A stretch of 64,000 nt of DNA from Hymenobacter sp. DG25A (GCF_001280305.1 NZ_CP012623.1:3472001-3536000); one strand, 5' to 3'; shown: positions 48,701 through 58,170, numbered from the stretch's first letter. Translations and numbers: made by a program. The notes: generated by a model not told the origin, from the sequence alone.

Positions 48701-51700
48701 CGTTCACTTACGCGGCTACCGATAACCAAAGCGCCGTATCGAATACCGCTACTTATTCTATTCTGGTATCGGATGTGGATAAAGAAGCCGTGTACACGGT
48801 AGTGGGAGCCAAGAATATCGACAGCTACACGACCGGGGTTTCTCTGGCCACGGTAACGGATGCGGATGGTGCGCTGGCCTCGGCCGTGCTGGCCAATGGC
48901 AGCACGCTGCCCGCCGGCGTCGCCTTCAGTTCGACCACGGGGCAGTTTACGGTGTCGAATGCCGCTACTCTGGTAGCCGGCTCCTACCCGTTGACGGTGA
49001 CGACCACGGATGTGCTGGGCGGTATCACGACGCAGACCATCACGCTGGCTTTCACCGCGGATAAAGAAGCCGTGTACACGGTAGTGGGAGCCAAGAACAT
49101 CGACACCTACACCAATGGCACCTCTCTGGCTACCGTTGCGGATGCTGATGGTTCTATTACAGCCGCCGTGCTGGCTAATGGCACTACGTTGCCGGCGGGT
49201 GTAACCCTGAACGCGGCTACCGGTCAGCTGACAGTAACGGATGCCTCGCTGCTGGTTGCTGGGTCTTATAACTTCCAGGTAAAGACGACCGATGCTACGG
49301 GCGGTACCACTACCCTAGCGGTAACCCTGAATTTAACGTCCGACAAAGAAGCCGTATACACCGTAGCTGCTGCGAAGAATGTAGACAGCTACACAACTGG
49401 CGCATCACTTGCTACGGTTACGGATGCGGATGGTGCTTTGACTTCAGCCATACTGGCCGTGGGCAGCACCCTGCCCGCCGGCGTAGCCCTCAATGCTACC
49501 ACGGGCCAGTTCACCGTCTCTACTGCAGGTAGCCTGGTAGCCGGTTCGTACCCCCTGACGATTAACACGGTGGATGCCACCGGCGGTAAATCAACCAGCA
49601 CCATTACGCTGATCTTCACTGCGGACCGCGAGGCCGTTTATTCTTCTCCCAATACCTACAATCAGGATGCGCTGAGCAATGGCTCGTTGCTGGCCACGGT
49701 AACGGATGCCGATGGCACCCTTACCGCGGCGGCTATTGCCACAGGTACGTTGCCGGCTGGCATGAGCTTTAATAGCACCACTGGCCAGTTTACTGTCAGC
49801 AACACGACCCAATTAGTAGCCAATGCTTACACCTTCACGGTAAATACGACGGACGCTGCGGGTGGAAAATCCACGGTTCCGGTAACCATCACCATCAACG
49901 CGGACCGCGAAGCGGTATACACGGTAGTGGGAGCCAAGAACGTCGACAGCTACACGACCGGGACTTCTCTGGCCACGGTAACGGATGCAGACGGTGCGCT
50001 GGCCTCGGCCGTGCTGGCCAATGGCAGCACGCTGCCCGTCGGCGTCGCCTTCAGTTCGACTACGGGGCAGTTTACGGTGTCGAATGCCGCTACTCTGGTA
50101 GCCGGCTCTTACCCGCTGACGGTGACGACCACGGATGTAGTGGGCGGTATCACCACGCAGACTATCACGCTCACTTTCACTGCGGATAAAGAAGCCGTGT
50201 ATTCGTCCTCGAACACCTACAACCAGGATGCGCTGAACAACGGTTCGTCGCTGGCGACGGTAACAGATGCGGACGGGGCACTTGCCTCGGCATCTATTGC
50301 CACGGGTACGTTGCCTGCAGGTATGGCCTTCAATACCACAACGGGTCAGTTTACCGTGAGCAGCAGCACCGTGCTGGCCGCTGGCACCTACAACTTCACG
50401 GTAAATACGACGGATGCTACGAGTGGTAAGTCGACGGTTCCGATAACCATTACTATCAATGCTGACCGCGAGGCGGTGTACACAGTAGCCGCCGCGAAAA
50501 ACGTGAAAAGCTACTCCACCAATCAGAGCCTGGCCACGGTAACGGATGCTGACGGAGCCATTGTCTCGGCGGTACTCGTGGGCGCGCTGCCGGCCGGTGT
50601 TGCTCTGAATGCCGCTACCGGTCAGCTGACGGTAGCAGATGCTGCCCTGCTGGTCGCAGGCACCTATACCTTCCAGGTAAACACAACGGATGCCCTGGGT
50701 GGCATCACTTCCCATACGGTAACGCTGGTCTTCAACGGAGATGCTGATGCGGTGTACAGCGCATCCAACACCTATAACCGGGATGCCCTCAGCAACGGGT
50801 TTTCCCTGGCCACGGTAGCCGACAATAATGGGGGGGTAGCCAGTGCCAGCATTGCCAGCGGCACGCTGCCCGCCGGTATGGCTTTCAACACCACCACGGG
50901 CCAGTTCACGGTCAGCGGCACTACCGCGCCGGTAGCAGGTACTTATACCTTCCGGGTAAATACGGTAGATGCGCAGGGTGGCAAAACAACCAATACGGTA
51001 GCCATCACCATCAACGAGGACACGGAAGCCGCTTACTCAGTAGGCAACACCTACAACAAAAGCTCCCTGAAGGATAATCAGGATCTGGCTACCGTCACGG
51101 ATTCAGACGCTGCCCTGACCTCGGTTGCACTGGCCGCCGGCAGCACGCTGCCTAACTGGCTGCGGCTGAATACTACCACCGGTGCTATTACCATTCCGAT
51201 AGCGGCCAATGCCGCGGCGGGGGTATACAATGCCACCGTTAATACGGTAGATGCCCAGGGCGGGAAATCAGTAACCACGGTAAGCATTAGCGTAACCATC
51301 CCGCCGCTGCCCGTAGAGCTGACGACGTTTGACGTGAAGGCCATCCGCACCAATGCCCAACTGACCTGGCGCACGGCTATTGAGAAGAACAACGACCACT
51401 ACGAGGTGGAGCGCAGCTTCGATGGCATCACCTTCGGGCAAATCGGGCAGGTGCGCGGCAACGGCAGCAGCTCCACTTTCCATGACTATGCCTTCACTGA
51501 TGTGAACGTAGGCCAGCGGACCGGCACGGTGTACTACCGCCTGCGGCAGGTAGATACCGACGGCAAGCTGCACATCACGCCCGTGCGCACGGTTACCTTC
51601 GCGGCCCGCGCTATCAGCATCAGCGTGTATCCAAACCCGGCGGCGGCCCAGGCCACCCTGGACCTGGGTACGCTACCGGCCGGCGCCTACCAGGTGCAGG

Positions 51701-51855
51701 TGCTGGACATGACGGGCCGCGTAGTGCGCCAGCTGACCCTGCAGGGCGGCATGGCTCAGCCGCTGGATATCCGCAGTCTGGCGGAAGGCACCTATCAGGT
51801 ATCGATTCGCAGCAAGGAGGTGAATCTGACCCAAAAGCTGGTGAAGAGAAACTAG
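45751..51855 (+). CDS. giant T9SS-secreted protein with nine ~94-residue cadherin-like repeats
   Basis: The 2034-residue protein has a signal peptide (MKALLPSVLLLLALVPLGVQAQ). A leading domain with CTATTTLDFTARTDNEDW follows, then a DUF11-like unit (about residues 270-390) and several Ig-like units with the ATDPDGAIASYQI pattern. Nine tandem repeats of about 94 residues run from residue ~1010 to 1850, each starting D-K/R-E-A-V-Y and containing SLATVTDADGAL and LPAGVAFSSTTGQFTVS. They belong to the putative-Ig/dystroglycan-cadherin type. A module like that of the previous gene (VELTTFDVKAIRTNAQLTW) and a type A sorting domain (ISVYPNPAAAQATLDL ... LTQKLVKRN) end it. Start: the frame opens 24 codons upstream, but the ATG at 45751 begins the signal peptide. 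The role is probably adhesion; no enzyme motif was seen. Confidence 0.88.
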   Translation: MKALLPSVLLLLALVPLGVQAQAPIPREVVVPPAAASKLQKAVAKAQRSLVVASPRVANAVTAACTATTTLDFTARTDNEDWQDRPAFIVGGAPNNTTISTQGTYVEPSAPETNLYITPLANSPFGHKTLFWSTDYISNASATTQIAFGFNRPVNNLSFTIEDIDANASTYIDAVTLNAVQADGTVLNLNLSSDATVTLANAAYTSRSNNTITAQQQNVDGQTNGNATITFNKPIVSLRIIYQNTLSAAAGLPGVQYIGIGNMTWCTQANVATTLSGTNHAKAGSTVTYTATTTASGDYAATGVQPKVQFTPGTVLATYPAGSTYVQSTGVLTLPTIANLAIGASSTSTITFVMPGTTVNGTASSTIGNDDADPLDNNGSAAAAKVTTVVNTPPVPTALSSTTPRAVYTPLSPLAATDVNGDAINTYTITPASLTALNTSGKLYVKSGATYTEVTAGNYPGLVLSAAQAASLYFLPNSTASVSTVSFSYYATDSQGDISTSTAAYSLSITNSAPVAADVTMTTAQAIPGANGPTAIPALTATDPDGAIASYQISALPASGTLYYNTAADGTSGTYVAMTSAMLNGGASQLNLTAQQAASLKYDPSGTTNSNITFTYTATDNNGTVDATPATVTITLGNQAPRAISGTNSSVTTTTKNDAYRLNWTAPNGTLNGSDADGTIASFTITSGLPNATTQGELTYSTTDLGANVGRNNNALTVITTSTVIPVGAYLYFNPAANTTATTLALQFTAKDNSGLASANTATYTVPVNQNITEPIASNVTSGPIVSSANATSITGFSGSLNGTTSLYSYIIRTIPNGDTQGTLYVNGVAVTTPEFELLAADANKLTFDPSGASNTTVTFTYTVRANSATGPVDTTPATYTITLSNAAPLAAAVSNSLSSPIASTAGQTGISSLNATDTDGTITSYSIKSLPADGTLFYNNNADGVSGTYVALTSANIGTVSLSPAQAASLKFDPSGAFGGTVTFTYAATDNQSAVSNTATYSILVSDVDKEAVYTVVGAKNIDSYTTGVSLATVTDADGALASAVLANGSTLPAGVAFSSTTGQFTVSNAATLVAGSYPLTVTTTDVLGGITTQTITLAFTADKEAVYTVVGAKNIDTYTNGTSLATVADADGSITAAVLANGTTLPAGVTLNAATGQLTVTDASLLVAGSYNFQVKTTDATGGTTTLAVTLNLTSDKEAVYTVAAAKNVDSYTTGASLATVTDADGALTSAILAVGSTLPAGVALNATTGQFTVSTAGSLVAGSYPLTINTVDATGGKSTSTITLIFTADREAVYSSPNTYNQDALSNGSLLATVTDADGTLTAAAIATGTLPAGMSFNSTTGQFTVSNTTQLVANAYTFTVNTTDAAGGKSTVPVTITINADREAVYTVVGAKNVDSYTTGTSLATVTDADGALASAVLANGSTLPVGVAFSSTTGQFTVSNAATLVAGSYPLTVTTTDVVGGITTQTITLTFTADKEAVYSSSNTYNQDALNNGSSLATVTDADGALASASIATGTLPAGMAFNTTTGQFTVSSSTVLAAGTYNFTVNTTDATSGKSTVPITITINADREAVYTVAAAKNVKSYSTNQSLATVTDADGAIVSAVLVGALPAGVALNAATGQLTVADAALLVAGTYTFQVNTTDALGGITSHTVTLVFNGDADAVYSASNTYNRDALSNGFSLATVADNNGGVASASIASGTLPAGMAFNTTTGQFTVSGTTAPVAGTYTFRVNTVDAQGGKTTNTVAITINEDTEAAYSVGNTYNKSSLKDNQDLATVTDSDAALTSVALAAGSTLPNWLRLNTTTGAITIPIAANAAAGVYNATVNTVDAQGGKSVTTVSISVTIPPLPVELTTFDVKAIRTNAQLTWRTAIEKNNDHYEVERSFDGITFGQIGQVRGNGSSSTFHDYAFTDVNVGQRTGTVYYRLRQVDTDGKLHITPVRTVTFAARAISISVYPNPAAAQATLDLGTLPAGAYQVQVLDMTGRVVRQLTLQGGMAQPLDIRSLAEGTYQVSIRSKEVNLTQKLVKRN
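48778..51297 (+). repeat. nine-unit tandem repeat array in the T9SS gene
   Basis: Each unit is about 280 bp. Two sequence types alternate: type A begins EAVYTVVGAKN or EAVYTVAAAKN (units 1, 2, 3, 5, 7) and type B begins EAVYSSxNTYNQDAL or a variant (4, 6, 8, 9). Units 1 (48778-49059) and 5 (49903-50184) are almost identical in DNA despite lying 1.1 kb apart. Confidence 0.88.
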
Positions 51856-51876
51856 CCTCCCGCCTATAATACATGG

Positions 51877-51912
51877 AAAAGCCCCCTCCTGCCTGGAGGG
51901 GGCTTTTTCGTT
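51877..51912 (+). terminator. intrinsic terminator after the giant T9SS gene
   Basis: AAAAGCCCCCTCC (51877-51889) pairs with 51895-51907 around a TGCCT loop; a T run follows. Confidence 0.92.
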
Positions 51913-51979
51913 TTTCGCCGGACTAACTTGGCCAAAGTACGTAGCATAGAAGCTGCTTATCTGTTTGCCTTGCTTTTCT

Positions 51980-52963
51980 ATGAAATCTACTGCTTCTGAT
52001 CCATCGCCGACTTCGGGTTCCGGTCGTTTTTCTTTTCCTACTATTTCTGAGTACGATGTCGTTATTGTGGGCGGCGGCAGCGCCGGGCTGAGTGCGGCCC
52101 TGGTGCTGGGGCGCAGCTGCCGCCAGGTACTGGTGTGCAGCAGCGGACCGCCGCGCAACAGCACCTCGCCGGGCGTGCACAGCTTTTTCACCCGCGACGG
52201 CATCAAGCCCGCCGACCTGCTGCGCCTGGGCCATGAGCAGCTGGCCCCTTATCCCACCGTTACCACGCGGGAAGCCTGCGTTACCCGTATTGAAGTGCAG
52301 GAAATAGGCTTCTGTGTAACCATGCAGCCGGACAGGGGCGGCCCCCCGGTGACGGTTTCGGCCCGCCGGGTGCTGCTGGCCACCGGCGTCACCGACGACC
52401 TCCCGCCCATCGAAGGCATGCGCGAGCTATGGGGCCGGGGCGTGCTGCATTGCCCGTACTGCCACGGCTGGGAAGTGCGCGACAAGCCGCTGGCCGTATA
52501 CGGGCAGGGCAAAACCGCTTTCGGCCTGGGCCTGCTCATCAGCCGCTGGAGCAAGGACGTAGTAGTCTGCACCAACGGCCCCAGCGGAATCAAGGAGAAG
52601 GGTATGCAGCGCCTGGCCCGCCACGGCGTGGTAGTGCGCGAAGACAAGATTGCCCACCTGGAGGGTCGCTCCACCGGCGAGCTGCGCCACATCGTGTTTG
52701 AAAACGGCGAAAAACTGGCCCGCCACGCCTTGTTTCTGCACACCCAGCAGCGCCAGCGCAGCAACCTGGCCGAGGAAACCGGCTGCCGGCTGCTCACCAA
52801 CGGCGCGGTATGGACCAACAACAAGGCCCAGACCAGCATCAAAGGCATTTACGCCGCCGGCGACACCACCCCCGCGCCCCAGCAAGCCATCATTGCCGCC
52901 GCCGAAGGCTCCCTGGCCGCCATTGCCATCAACGAAAGCCTGACCAAGGAAGAATGCCGGTAA
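51980..52963 (+). CDS. thioredoxin-reductase-like NAD(P)/FAD oxidoreductase
   Basis: The 327-residue flavoprotein has the FAD motif VIVGGGSAGLSAAL (GGGSAG at 31-36) and LLATGVTDDLPPIEG. The redox CPYC pair (Cys158, Cys161 in HCPYCHGWE) is present, and GIYAAGDTTPAPQQAIIAAAEGSLAA closes the FAD site. The spacing and the missing strict NADPH GxGxxA motif (the region reads VYGQGKTAFGLGLL) place it with low-molecular-weight thioredoxin-reductase relatives rather than a standard TrxB. Its partner is not evident. The ATG at 51980 gives a short polar leader before the FAD fold; an ATG 5 codons upstream is also open. It converges on metF with a hairpin repeat between them. Confidence 0.85.
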   Translation: MKSTASDPSPTSGSGRFSFPTISEYDVVIVGGGSAGLSAALVLGRSCRQVLVCSSGPPRNSTSPGVHSFFTRDGIKPADLLRLGHEQLAPYPTVTTREACVTRIEVQEIGFCVTMQPDRGGPPVTVSARRVLLATGVTDDLPPIEGMRELWGRGVLHCPYCHGWEVRDKPLAVYGQGKTAFGLGLLISRWSKDVVVCTNGPSGIKEKGMQRLARHGVVVREDKIAHLEGRSTGELRHIVFENGEKLARHALFLHTQQRQRSNLAEETGCRLLTNGAVWTNNKAQTSIKGIYAAGDTTPAPQQAIIAAAEGSLAAIAINESLTKEECR

Positions 52964-52974
52964 GCGGTGAAGTG

Positions 52975-53043
52975 GTGATATGGTGAGTTTGTCGTTCAAA
53001 CCGCGCAATCAGCGCAACCAGAATGTCAAACTCACCATATCAC
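52975..53043. repeat. imperfect palindromic element, copy 1
   Basis: GTGATATGGTGAGTTTG (52975-52991) and its exact complement (53027-53043) flank a 35-base centre. It fills the space between two convergent genes. A related element is at 62571-62660 (shared GGTGAGTT and CAAACTCACC arms). Confidence 0.75.
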
Positions 53044-53046
53044 TTC

Positions 53047-54003
53047 CTAAAACAAGGCGCTGGCTACCCGACGGATGCTGTCTGATTTTCCCATGCTGTA
53101 ATAGTGCAGGCAGGGGACGCCGTGGGCCATCAGCTCCTTGCTCTGGTTGATGCACCACTCAATGCCAATTTCGCGGGCCACCTCATTGCTGGGGGCCTGG
53201 TGCACGGCATCGGCCAGCTCTTCCGGAATGTTGAGGTAGAAGGCCCGGGGCAGCATGGTGAGCTGACCTTTGGCGGTGAGGGGTTTCAAGCCGGGAATGA
53301 TAGGCACGTTAATGCCCGCTTCCCGGCAGCGCCTCTCGAAAGCAAAAAACTGCTCGTTGTCGAAAAACATCTGGGTCACGATGTAGTCGGCGCCGCGGTC
53401 TACCTTGTGCTTGAGGTAGCGCAGGTCGGCCGCGTAGTTCGGCGACTCAAAGTGCTTCTCGGGGTAGCCCGCTGCGCCAATGCAAAAGTTGGTGGCCCAG
53501 GTGTCATCCTGCTCCTCGTCCAGGTAGGAGCCTTTGTTCAGGTCGGCTACCTGGCCAATCAGGTCGCAGGCGTAGCTGTGGCCATCGGGGTCCGGCAGGA
53601 ATCTGCCTTCGCTCTTGATAGGGTCGCCGCGCAGGGCCAGCACGTTATCAATGCCCAGAAAGTGCAGGTCGATGAGGGCGTTTTCGGTTTCCTCCTTCGA
53701 GAAGCCACCGCAGATCAGGTGGGGCACGGTATCCACATCGAAGCGGTTTTTGATGGCCGCGCAGATGCCTACCGTACCCGGGCGGCGGCGCACGGTTTTC
53801 TTTTCCAGCAGGCCGTTGGGGTGCTGCCGGTACACGTACTCCTCGCGGTGGTAAGTAACGTCAATAAACGGGGGCTTGAACTCCAGCAGCGGCTCAATAT
53901 TGGTGAACAGGCTCTGGATATTCTCGCCCTTTTTCGGCGGCAGCACCTCAAAGGAGAAGAGCGTTTTGCCGTTGGCGTGCAGCAGGTGGTCGGTTACTTT
54001 CAT
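53047..54003 (-). CDS. metF: 5,10-methylenetetrahydrofolate reductase
   Basis: MetF reduces 5,10-methylene-THF to 5-methyl-THF, the methyl donor used by MetH encoded just upstream. The 318-residue protein has the TIM-barrel MetF pattern: SFEVLPPKKGENIQSLF near the start, FIDVTYHREE, LALRGDPIKSEGRF, GADYIVTQMFFDNEQFFAFERRCREAGI, and VPIIPGLKPLTAKGQL. It uses FAD and NAD(P)H. The ATG at 54003 (MKVTDHLL) is chosen over a TTG four codons upstream. It is the second gene downstream of metH on the same strand, but a 283-base gap containing a large inverted repeat separates them, so its transcription may be separate. Confidence 0.95.
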   Translation of the reverse strand: MKVTDHLLHANGKTLFSFEVLPPKKGENIQSLFTNIEPLLEFKPPFIDVTYHREEYVYRQHPNGLLEKKTVRRRPGTVGICAAIKNRFDVDTVPHLICGGFSKEETENALIDLHFLGIDNVLALRGDPIKSEGRFLPDPDGHSYACDLIGQVADLNKGSYLDEEQDDTWATNFCIGAAGYPEKHFESPNYAADLRYLKHKVDRGADYIVTQMFFDNEQFFAFERRCREAGINVPIIPGLKPLTAKGQLTMLPRAFYLNIPEELADAVHQAPSNEVAREIGIEWCINQSKELMAHGVPCLHYYSMGKSDSIRRVASALF

Positions 54004-54122
54004 ATAGAGCACCAACTAGGAACTGGTTGGTATTGCGGTGGGAATGTTAGCTCTCGTACTTAAAAAGAAACCAAAGTCGATTCGCTTCTTTTATGCCTGT
54101 CATGTCTTGCTTCACGTAGGCC

Positions 54123-54263
54123 GTCATGTCGAGCGCAGTCGAGACATCTCGCTAGTGTGGTATACCACTGTGACGAAGCGGTAGAGATGCTTCGACAGGC
54201 TCAGCATGACAGTTACTTTGACAACATCAGCACGCGAGATGTCTCGACTGCGCTCGACATGAC
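54123..54263. repeat. large REP-like element with 30-bp perfect inverted arms
   Basis: The arms 54123-54152 and 54234-54263 are exact complements over 30 bases. The 81-base centre contains the palindrome TGGTATACCA and CTTCGACAGGCTCAGCATGAC, a sequence style common in dispersed bacterial palindromes. No open reading frame lies in the metF-metH gap. Confidence 0.85.
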
Positions 54264-54286
54264 GAAACCGAATGTTTTGTTGTGGC

Positions 54287-57200
54287 TTACAACGCTGTTA
54301 CGGGCACGGAAACCGGGTCGTAATTCAGATTGGGGGCCAGCCAGCGCTCCAGCTCCGGCAGCGGCATGCTTTTGCGTTGGGCAATGTCCGCTACCTGGTC
54401 TTTGCCGATGCGGCCCAGACCAAAGTAGCGCGAGTTGGGGTGCGCGTAGTAGAAGCCGCTGACGGAAGATGCCGGGTACATGGCCAGGTTTTCCGTCAGG
54501 CGGATGCCGGTTTTATTTTCCGCATCCAGCAGCTCAAACAGCGTGATTTTCTCGGTGTGGTCGGGGCAGCCGGGGTAGCCGGGCGCGGGCCGCACACCCT
54601 GGTATTTCTCCTGAATGAGGTCTTCGTTAGAGAGGTGCTCGGCGGGCGCGTAGCCCCAGAACTCCTCCCGCACGCGCTGGTGCAGGCGCTCAGCAAACGC
54701 CTCGGCGAGGCGGTCGGCCAAGGCTTTCACCATAATGCTGGAGTAGTCGTCGTGGTCCTTTTCAAACTGGTCCAGCAGCTTTTCAATGCCCAGGCCCGCC
54801 GTCACGGCAAAGCCCCCGATATAATCTTCGCGGCCAGTTTCCCGCGGGGCCACAAAATCGGAGAAAGCCAGGGAAGGGATGCCGGGCGCTTTTTCGCTTT
54901 GCTGGCGCAGGGTGAAAAACTCGGTCTGCACCTGCTCCCGGGTTTCATCGGTAAACACCTGAATGGTGTCGTGGCCTTGGGTATTGGCGGGCCAGAAGCC
55001 CAGCACGGCGCGGGCCGTGAGCAGCTTTTCGTCGATAATTTTCTTCAGCAAGGCCTGTGCATCCTCAAACAGCCTGGTGGCTGCTTCGCCCAGGTTTTCG
55101 TCCTCCAGAATGCGGGGGTAGCGGCCTTTCAGCTCCCAAGTGTGGAAGAAGGGTGTCCAGTCGATGTAGGTAGCCAGCTCGGCCAGAGGGTAATCTTCCA
55201 GCACTTTGGTGCCCAGGAAAGAAGGCTTCGTGATGGGCGTGGTTTCCCAATCGGCCTTGAAGCCGTTTTCGCGGGCGGCTTCAATGGGCAGGTAGTTTTT
55301 CTCCCGCTGGCGGCCGGCGTAGTCCTCGCGGAGCTGGCGGTAGTCCTCGCGCACGGTGCGGGCGTATTCCACATCCGCGGAGCCCAGCAAAGCGGCAGCA
55401 ACGCCCACCGAGCGGGAGGCATCGTTTACGTGCACCACGGGGCCGGAGTAGTTGGGCGCAATTTTCACGGCCACGTGCAGACGAGAGGTGGTGGCTCCGC
55501 CAATGAGCAGCGGGGTTTTCAGGCCGCGCTTTTCCATTTCCTGGGCCACGTACACCATTTCATCCAGGCTGGGGGTGATGAGGCCGCTCAGGCCAATAAC
55601 ATCGACCTGCTGCTTCACGGCTTCGTCCAGAATCTTTTCCAGCGGCACCATCACGCCCAGGTCCACGATATCAAAGTTGTTGCAGGCCAGCACCACGCCC
55701 ACAATGTTTTTGCCGATGTCGTGCACGTCGCCTTTCACCGTGGCCAGCAGAATTTTGCCGGCGGTCTGCCGGTCGCCGCTCTGCTTGTCGGCCAGCAGGT
55801 AGGGCTCCAGGTAGGCTACAGCCTTCTTCATCACCCGGGCCGATTTCACTACCTGCGGCAGGAACATTTTGCCGGCCCCGAACAAGTCACCCACCACGTT
55901 CATGCCGGCCATCAGGGGGCCTTCAATGACCTCCAGCGGGCGGTTTACCTGCTGGCGCACTTCCTCAGTGTCCTGGTCAATAAACTCCGTGATGCCTTTA
56001 ATCAGAGCGTGCTGCAAACGCTCCGCCACCGGCAGGCTGCGCCAGGCATCGGCTACCACTTCGGCTTTATCTTTCTGCTTCACGGTTTCGGCGAAGTCCA
56101 CGAGGCGCTCGGTGGCATCGGGGCGGCGGTTGAGCAGCACGTCTTCTACCAGCTCCAGCAAATCCTGGGGTACTTCATCGTACACGGCCAGCTGGCTGGG
56201 GTTTACAATGCCCATGTCCAGCCCGGCCTGAATGGCGTGGTAGAGGAAGGAGGAGTGCATGGCCTCGCGCACCACGTCGTTGCCGCGGAAGGAGAAGCTG
56301 ATGTTGCTCACGCCGCCGCTGGTGAGTACGCCGGGCAGGTTGGCTTTAATCCAGCGCACGGCCTCAATGAAATCCAGGGCATAGTTGCGGTGCTCCTCCA
56401 TGCCGGTGCCCACCGTCAGAATATTGGGGTCGAAGATGATATCCTCGGCCGGGAAGCCCACTTCGTTTACCAGAATATCGTAGCAGCGCTGGCAGATTTC
56501 GATGCGCTTTTCCAGCGTATCGGCCTGACCGTTTTCATCGAAAGCCATAACCACCACGGCGGCGCCGTACTGGCGCACGGTGCGGGCGTGGGCTTTGAAT
56601 ACTTCCTCGCCTTCCTTCAGCGAAATGGAGTTGACGATGCTCTTGCCCTGCACGCACTTGAGGCCGGCTTCCAGCACGCTCCATTTGGAGGAGTCAATCA
56701 TGATGGGCACGCGGGCAATGTCGGGCTCGGAGGCAATGAGATGCAGGAAGGTGGTCATGGCCTGCTCCGAGTCGAGCATGCCTTCGTCCATGTTCACGTC
56801 CAAGACCTGCGCGCCGCCTTCCACCTGGTCGCGGGCTACCTGCAGGGCCGCTTCGTAGTTGCCGGTGCGGATAAGGCGGGCAAAGGCGCGGCTGCCGGTC
56901 ACGTTGCACCGCTCGCCCACGTTCACAAACAGGCTGTTTTCATTGATGCCGAAGGGCTCCAGGCCGCTCAGGCGCGTAACGGCCGGCACAGCAGGCAGGG
57001 GGCGGGGCTGGTATTTTTCGGCCAGCTTGCTGAGTTCGGCAATGTGCTGGGGCGTGGTGCCGCAGCAGCCGCCTACCACCGTCAGCAGGTTGTCTTTGAG
57101 GTAGTCTTCCACCACCGCCGCAAACTCCTGTGCTGATTCATCATAGCCGCCAAAGGCATTGGGCAGACCAGCGTTGGGGTAGGCCGAAATGTGCACATCA

Positions 57201-57997
57201 GCAATGCGGCTGAGCTCCTGCACGTATTGCTTGAGCTGATGCGCGCCCAGGGCGCAGTTCAAACCCACGCTCAGCAGCGGCAAGTGGCGAATAGAGTTCC
57301 AGAAAGCCTCTACCGTTTGGCCCGAGAGCGTGCGGCCGGAAGCATCGGTAATCGTGCCTGAAATCATGACGGGCACCACTTTGCCGCCTTCGTCGAAGAA
57401 CTTCTGCACGGCGTACAGGGCTGCTTTGGCGTTCAGGGTATCGAAGATGGTTTCAATCAGCAGGGCATCGGAGCCACCTTCTACCAAGCCGCGCACCTGC
57501 TCCAGGTAGGCGGTGGCTAGCTCGTCAAACGTCACGGCGCGGAAGCCGGGGCGATTGACGTCGGGGGAGAGGGAAGCGGTGCGGTTGGTGGGGCCCACGG
57601 CACCGGCCACGAAGCGCGGCTTGCCGGGATTCTGGGCGGTGAATTCATCGGCCACTTCCCGCGCAATGCGCGCCGACTCGTAGTTCAGCTCATAGACAAT
57701 GTGCTCCAGTCCGTAATCGGCTTGGGCAATGGTGGTGCCGGAGAAAGTATTGGTTTCCACCATGTCGGCCCCGGCCGCGAAGTAGTCGGCGTGAATGCCC
57801 CGGATGATATCGGGGCGGGTGAGGCTGAGCAGGTCGTTGTTGCCGCGCAGGGGCTTGGGGTGGTCGGCGAATCGGGTGCCCCGGAAATCAGCTTCTTCCA
57901 GCTTATGGCGCTGAATCATGGTGCCCATGGCCCCATCCAGAATCAGGAGGCGCTGGCGCAGAATATCGTTGAGCGGGGAGGAGGTCGTCGTCGGCAT
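54287..57997 (-). CDS. metH: cobalamin-dependent methionine synthase
   Basis: MetH moves the methyl group from 5-methyl-THF to homocysteine through cobalamin. The 1236-residue protein has all four modules. The homocysteine domain is at ~10-330 ([19 protein letters not shown]; zinc Cys in VGLNCALGA and [10 protein letters not shown]), and the pterin domain at ~350-620 ([26 protein letters not shown]). The B12 domain is at ~650-890 ([15 protein letters not shown], with the cobalt-ligand His) and the AdoMet reactivation domain at ~920-1236 ([13 protein letters not shown] near the end). The length matches the family. The ATG at 57997 follows a short leader; a TTG start 10 codons upstream is less likely. 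Upstream lies a SAM-I riboswitch; a truncated copy of the gene is at 59740-60075. Confidence 0.97.
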   Translation of the reverse strand: MPTTTSSPLNDILRQRLLILDGAMGTMIQRHKLEEADFRGTRFADHPKPLRGNNDLLSLTRPDIIRGIHADYFAAGADMVETNTFSGTTIAQADYGLEHIVYELNYESARIAREVADEFTAQNPGKPRFVAGAVGPTNRTASLSPDVNRPGFRAVTFDELATAYLEQVRGLVEGGSDALLIETIFDTLNAKAALYAVQKFFDEGGKVVPVMISGTITDASGRTLSGQTVEAFWNSIRHLPLLSVGLNCALGAHQLKQYVQELSRIADVHISAYPNAGLPNAFGGYDESAQEFAAVVEDYLKDNLLTVVGGCCGTTPQHIAELSKLAEKYQPRPLPAVPAVTRLSGLEPFGINENSLFVNVGERCNVTGSRAFARLIRTGNYEAALQVARDQVEGGAQVLDVNMDEGMLDSEQAMTTFLHLIASEPDIARVPIMIDSSKWSVLEAGLKCVQGKSIVNSISLKEGEEVFKAHARTVRQYGAAVVVMAFDENGQADTLEKRIEICQRCYDILVNEVGFPAEDIIFDPNILTVGTGMEEHRNYALDFIEAVRWIKANLPGVLTSGGVSNISFSFRGNDVVREAMHSSFLYHAIQAGLDMGIVNPSQLAVYDEVPQDLLELVEDVLLNRRPDATERLVDFAETVKQKDKAEVVADAWRSLPVAERLQHALIKGITEFIDQDTEEVRQQVNRPLEVIEGPLMAGMNVVGDLFGAGKMFLPQVVKSARVMKKAVAYLEPYLLADKQSGDRQTAGKILLATVKGDVHDIGKNIVGVVLACNNFDIVDLGVMVPLEKILDEAVKQQVDVIGLSGLITPSLDEMVYVAQEMEKRGLKTPLLIGGATTSRLHVAVKIAPNYSGPVVHVNDASRSVGVAAALLGSADVEYARTVREDYRQLREDYAGRQREKNYLPIEAARENGFKADWETTPITKPSFLGTKVLEDYPLAELATYIDWTPFFHTWELKGRYPRILEDENLGEAATRLFEDAQALLKKIIDEKLLTARAVLGFWPANTQGHDTIQVFTDETREQVQTEFFTLRQQSEKAPGIPSLAFSDFVAPRETGREDYIGGFAVTAGLGIEKLLDQFEKDHDDYSSIMVKALADRLAEAFAERLHQRVREEFWGYAPAEHLSNEDLIQEKYQGVRPAPGYPGCPDHTEKITLFELLDAENKTGIRLTENLAMYPASSVSGFYYAHPNSRYFGLGRIGKDQVADIAQRKSMPLPELERWLAPNLNYDPVSVPVTAL

Positions 57998-58032
57998 GTG
58001 TCGGCTTTTCGGAAAAGGGGCAGTCAATAGCC

Positions 58033-58170
58033 TATCCAGAAAGAGCCGCGCCAGAGCGGGTTCTGTACTTATCTTCTTCCACCCAAAGAGGTAGAACGGG
58101 AGTTAGCACCTTGTTTTGATCAGGTTGCTAAGACGTCGTAGGGCCCAATCCCTCGGTCTTTCTGGATAAG
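58033..58170 (-). promoter_or_regulatory. SAM-I (S-box) riboswitch of metH
   Basis: On the minus strand the aptamer (58170 to 58068, 103 nt) begins CTTATCCAGAAAGACCGAGG, continues with GGGATTGGGCCC, GCAACC and GGTGCTAACTCC, and closes with GATAAG, which pairs with CTTATC as P1. These are the conserved SAM-I core blocks. Downstream, CTTTCTGGATA (58043 to 58033) is complementary over 11 bases to the 5' P1/P2 strand (TATCCAGAAAG, 58168-58158). That gives a ready alternative pairing that would break P1 when SAM is absent. The distal strand lies about 35 bases before the metH ATG, so control of translation is more likely than termination; that is inference. Confidence 0.93.

Noticed and set aside
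48778-51297. Regular spaced repeats as a CRISPR array
   Set aside because: The ~280-bp units are protein-coding in one frame without spacers, and no cas genes are present.
54123-54263. Insertion sequence ends
   Set aside because: Only 81 bases lie between the arms and no transposase is present; it fits a REP-like element better.
54272-57136. 954-codon open frame on the plus strand
   Set aside because: It lies wholly antisense to metH, and its Gly/His/Val-rich protein has no recognisable domain; GC-rich codons of metH produce long opposite frames.
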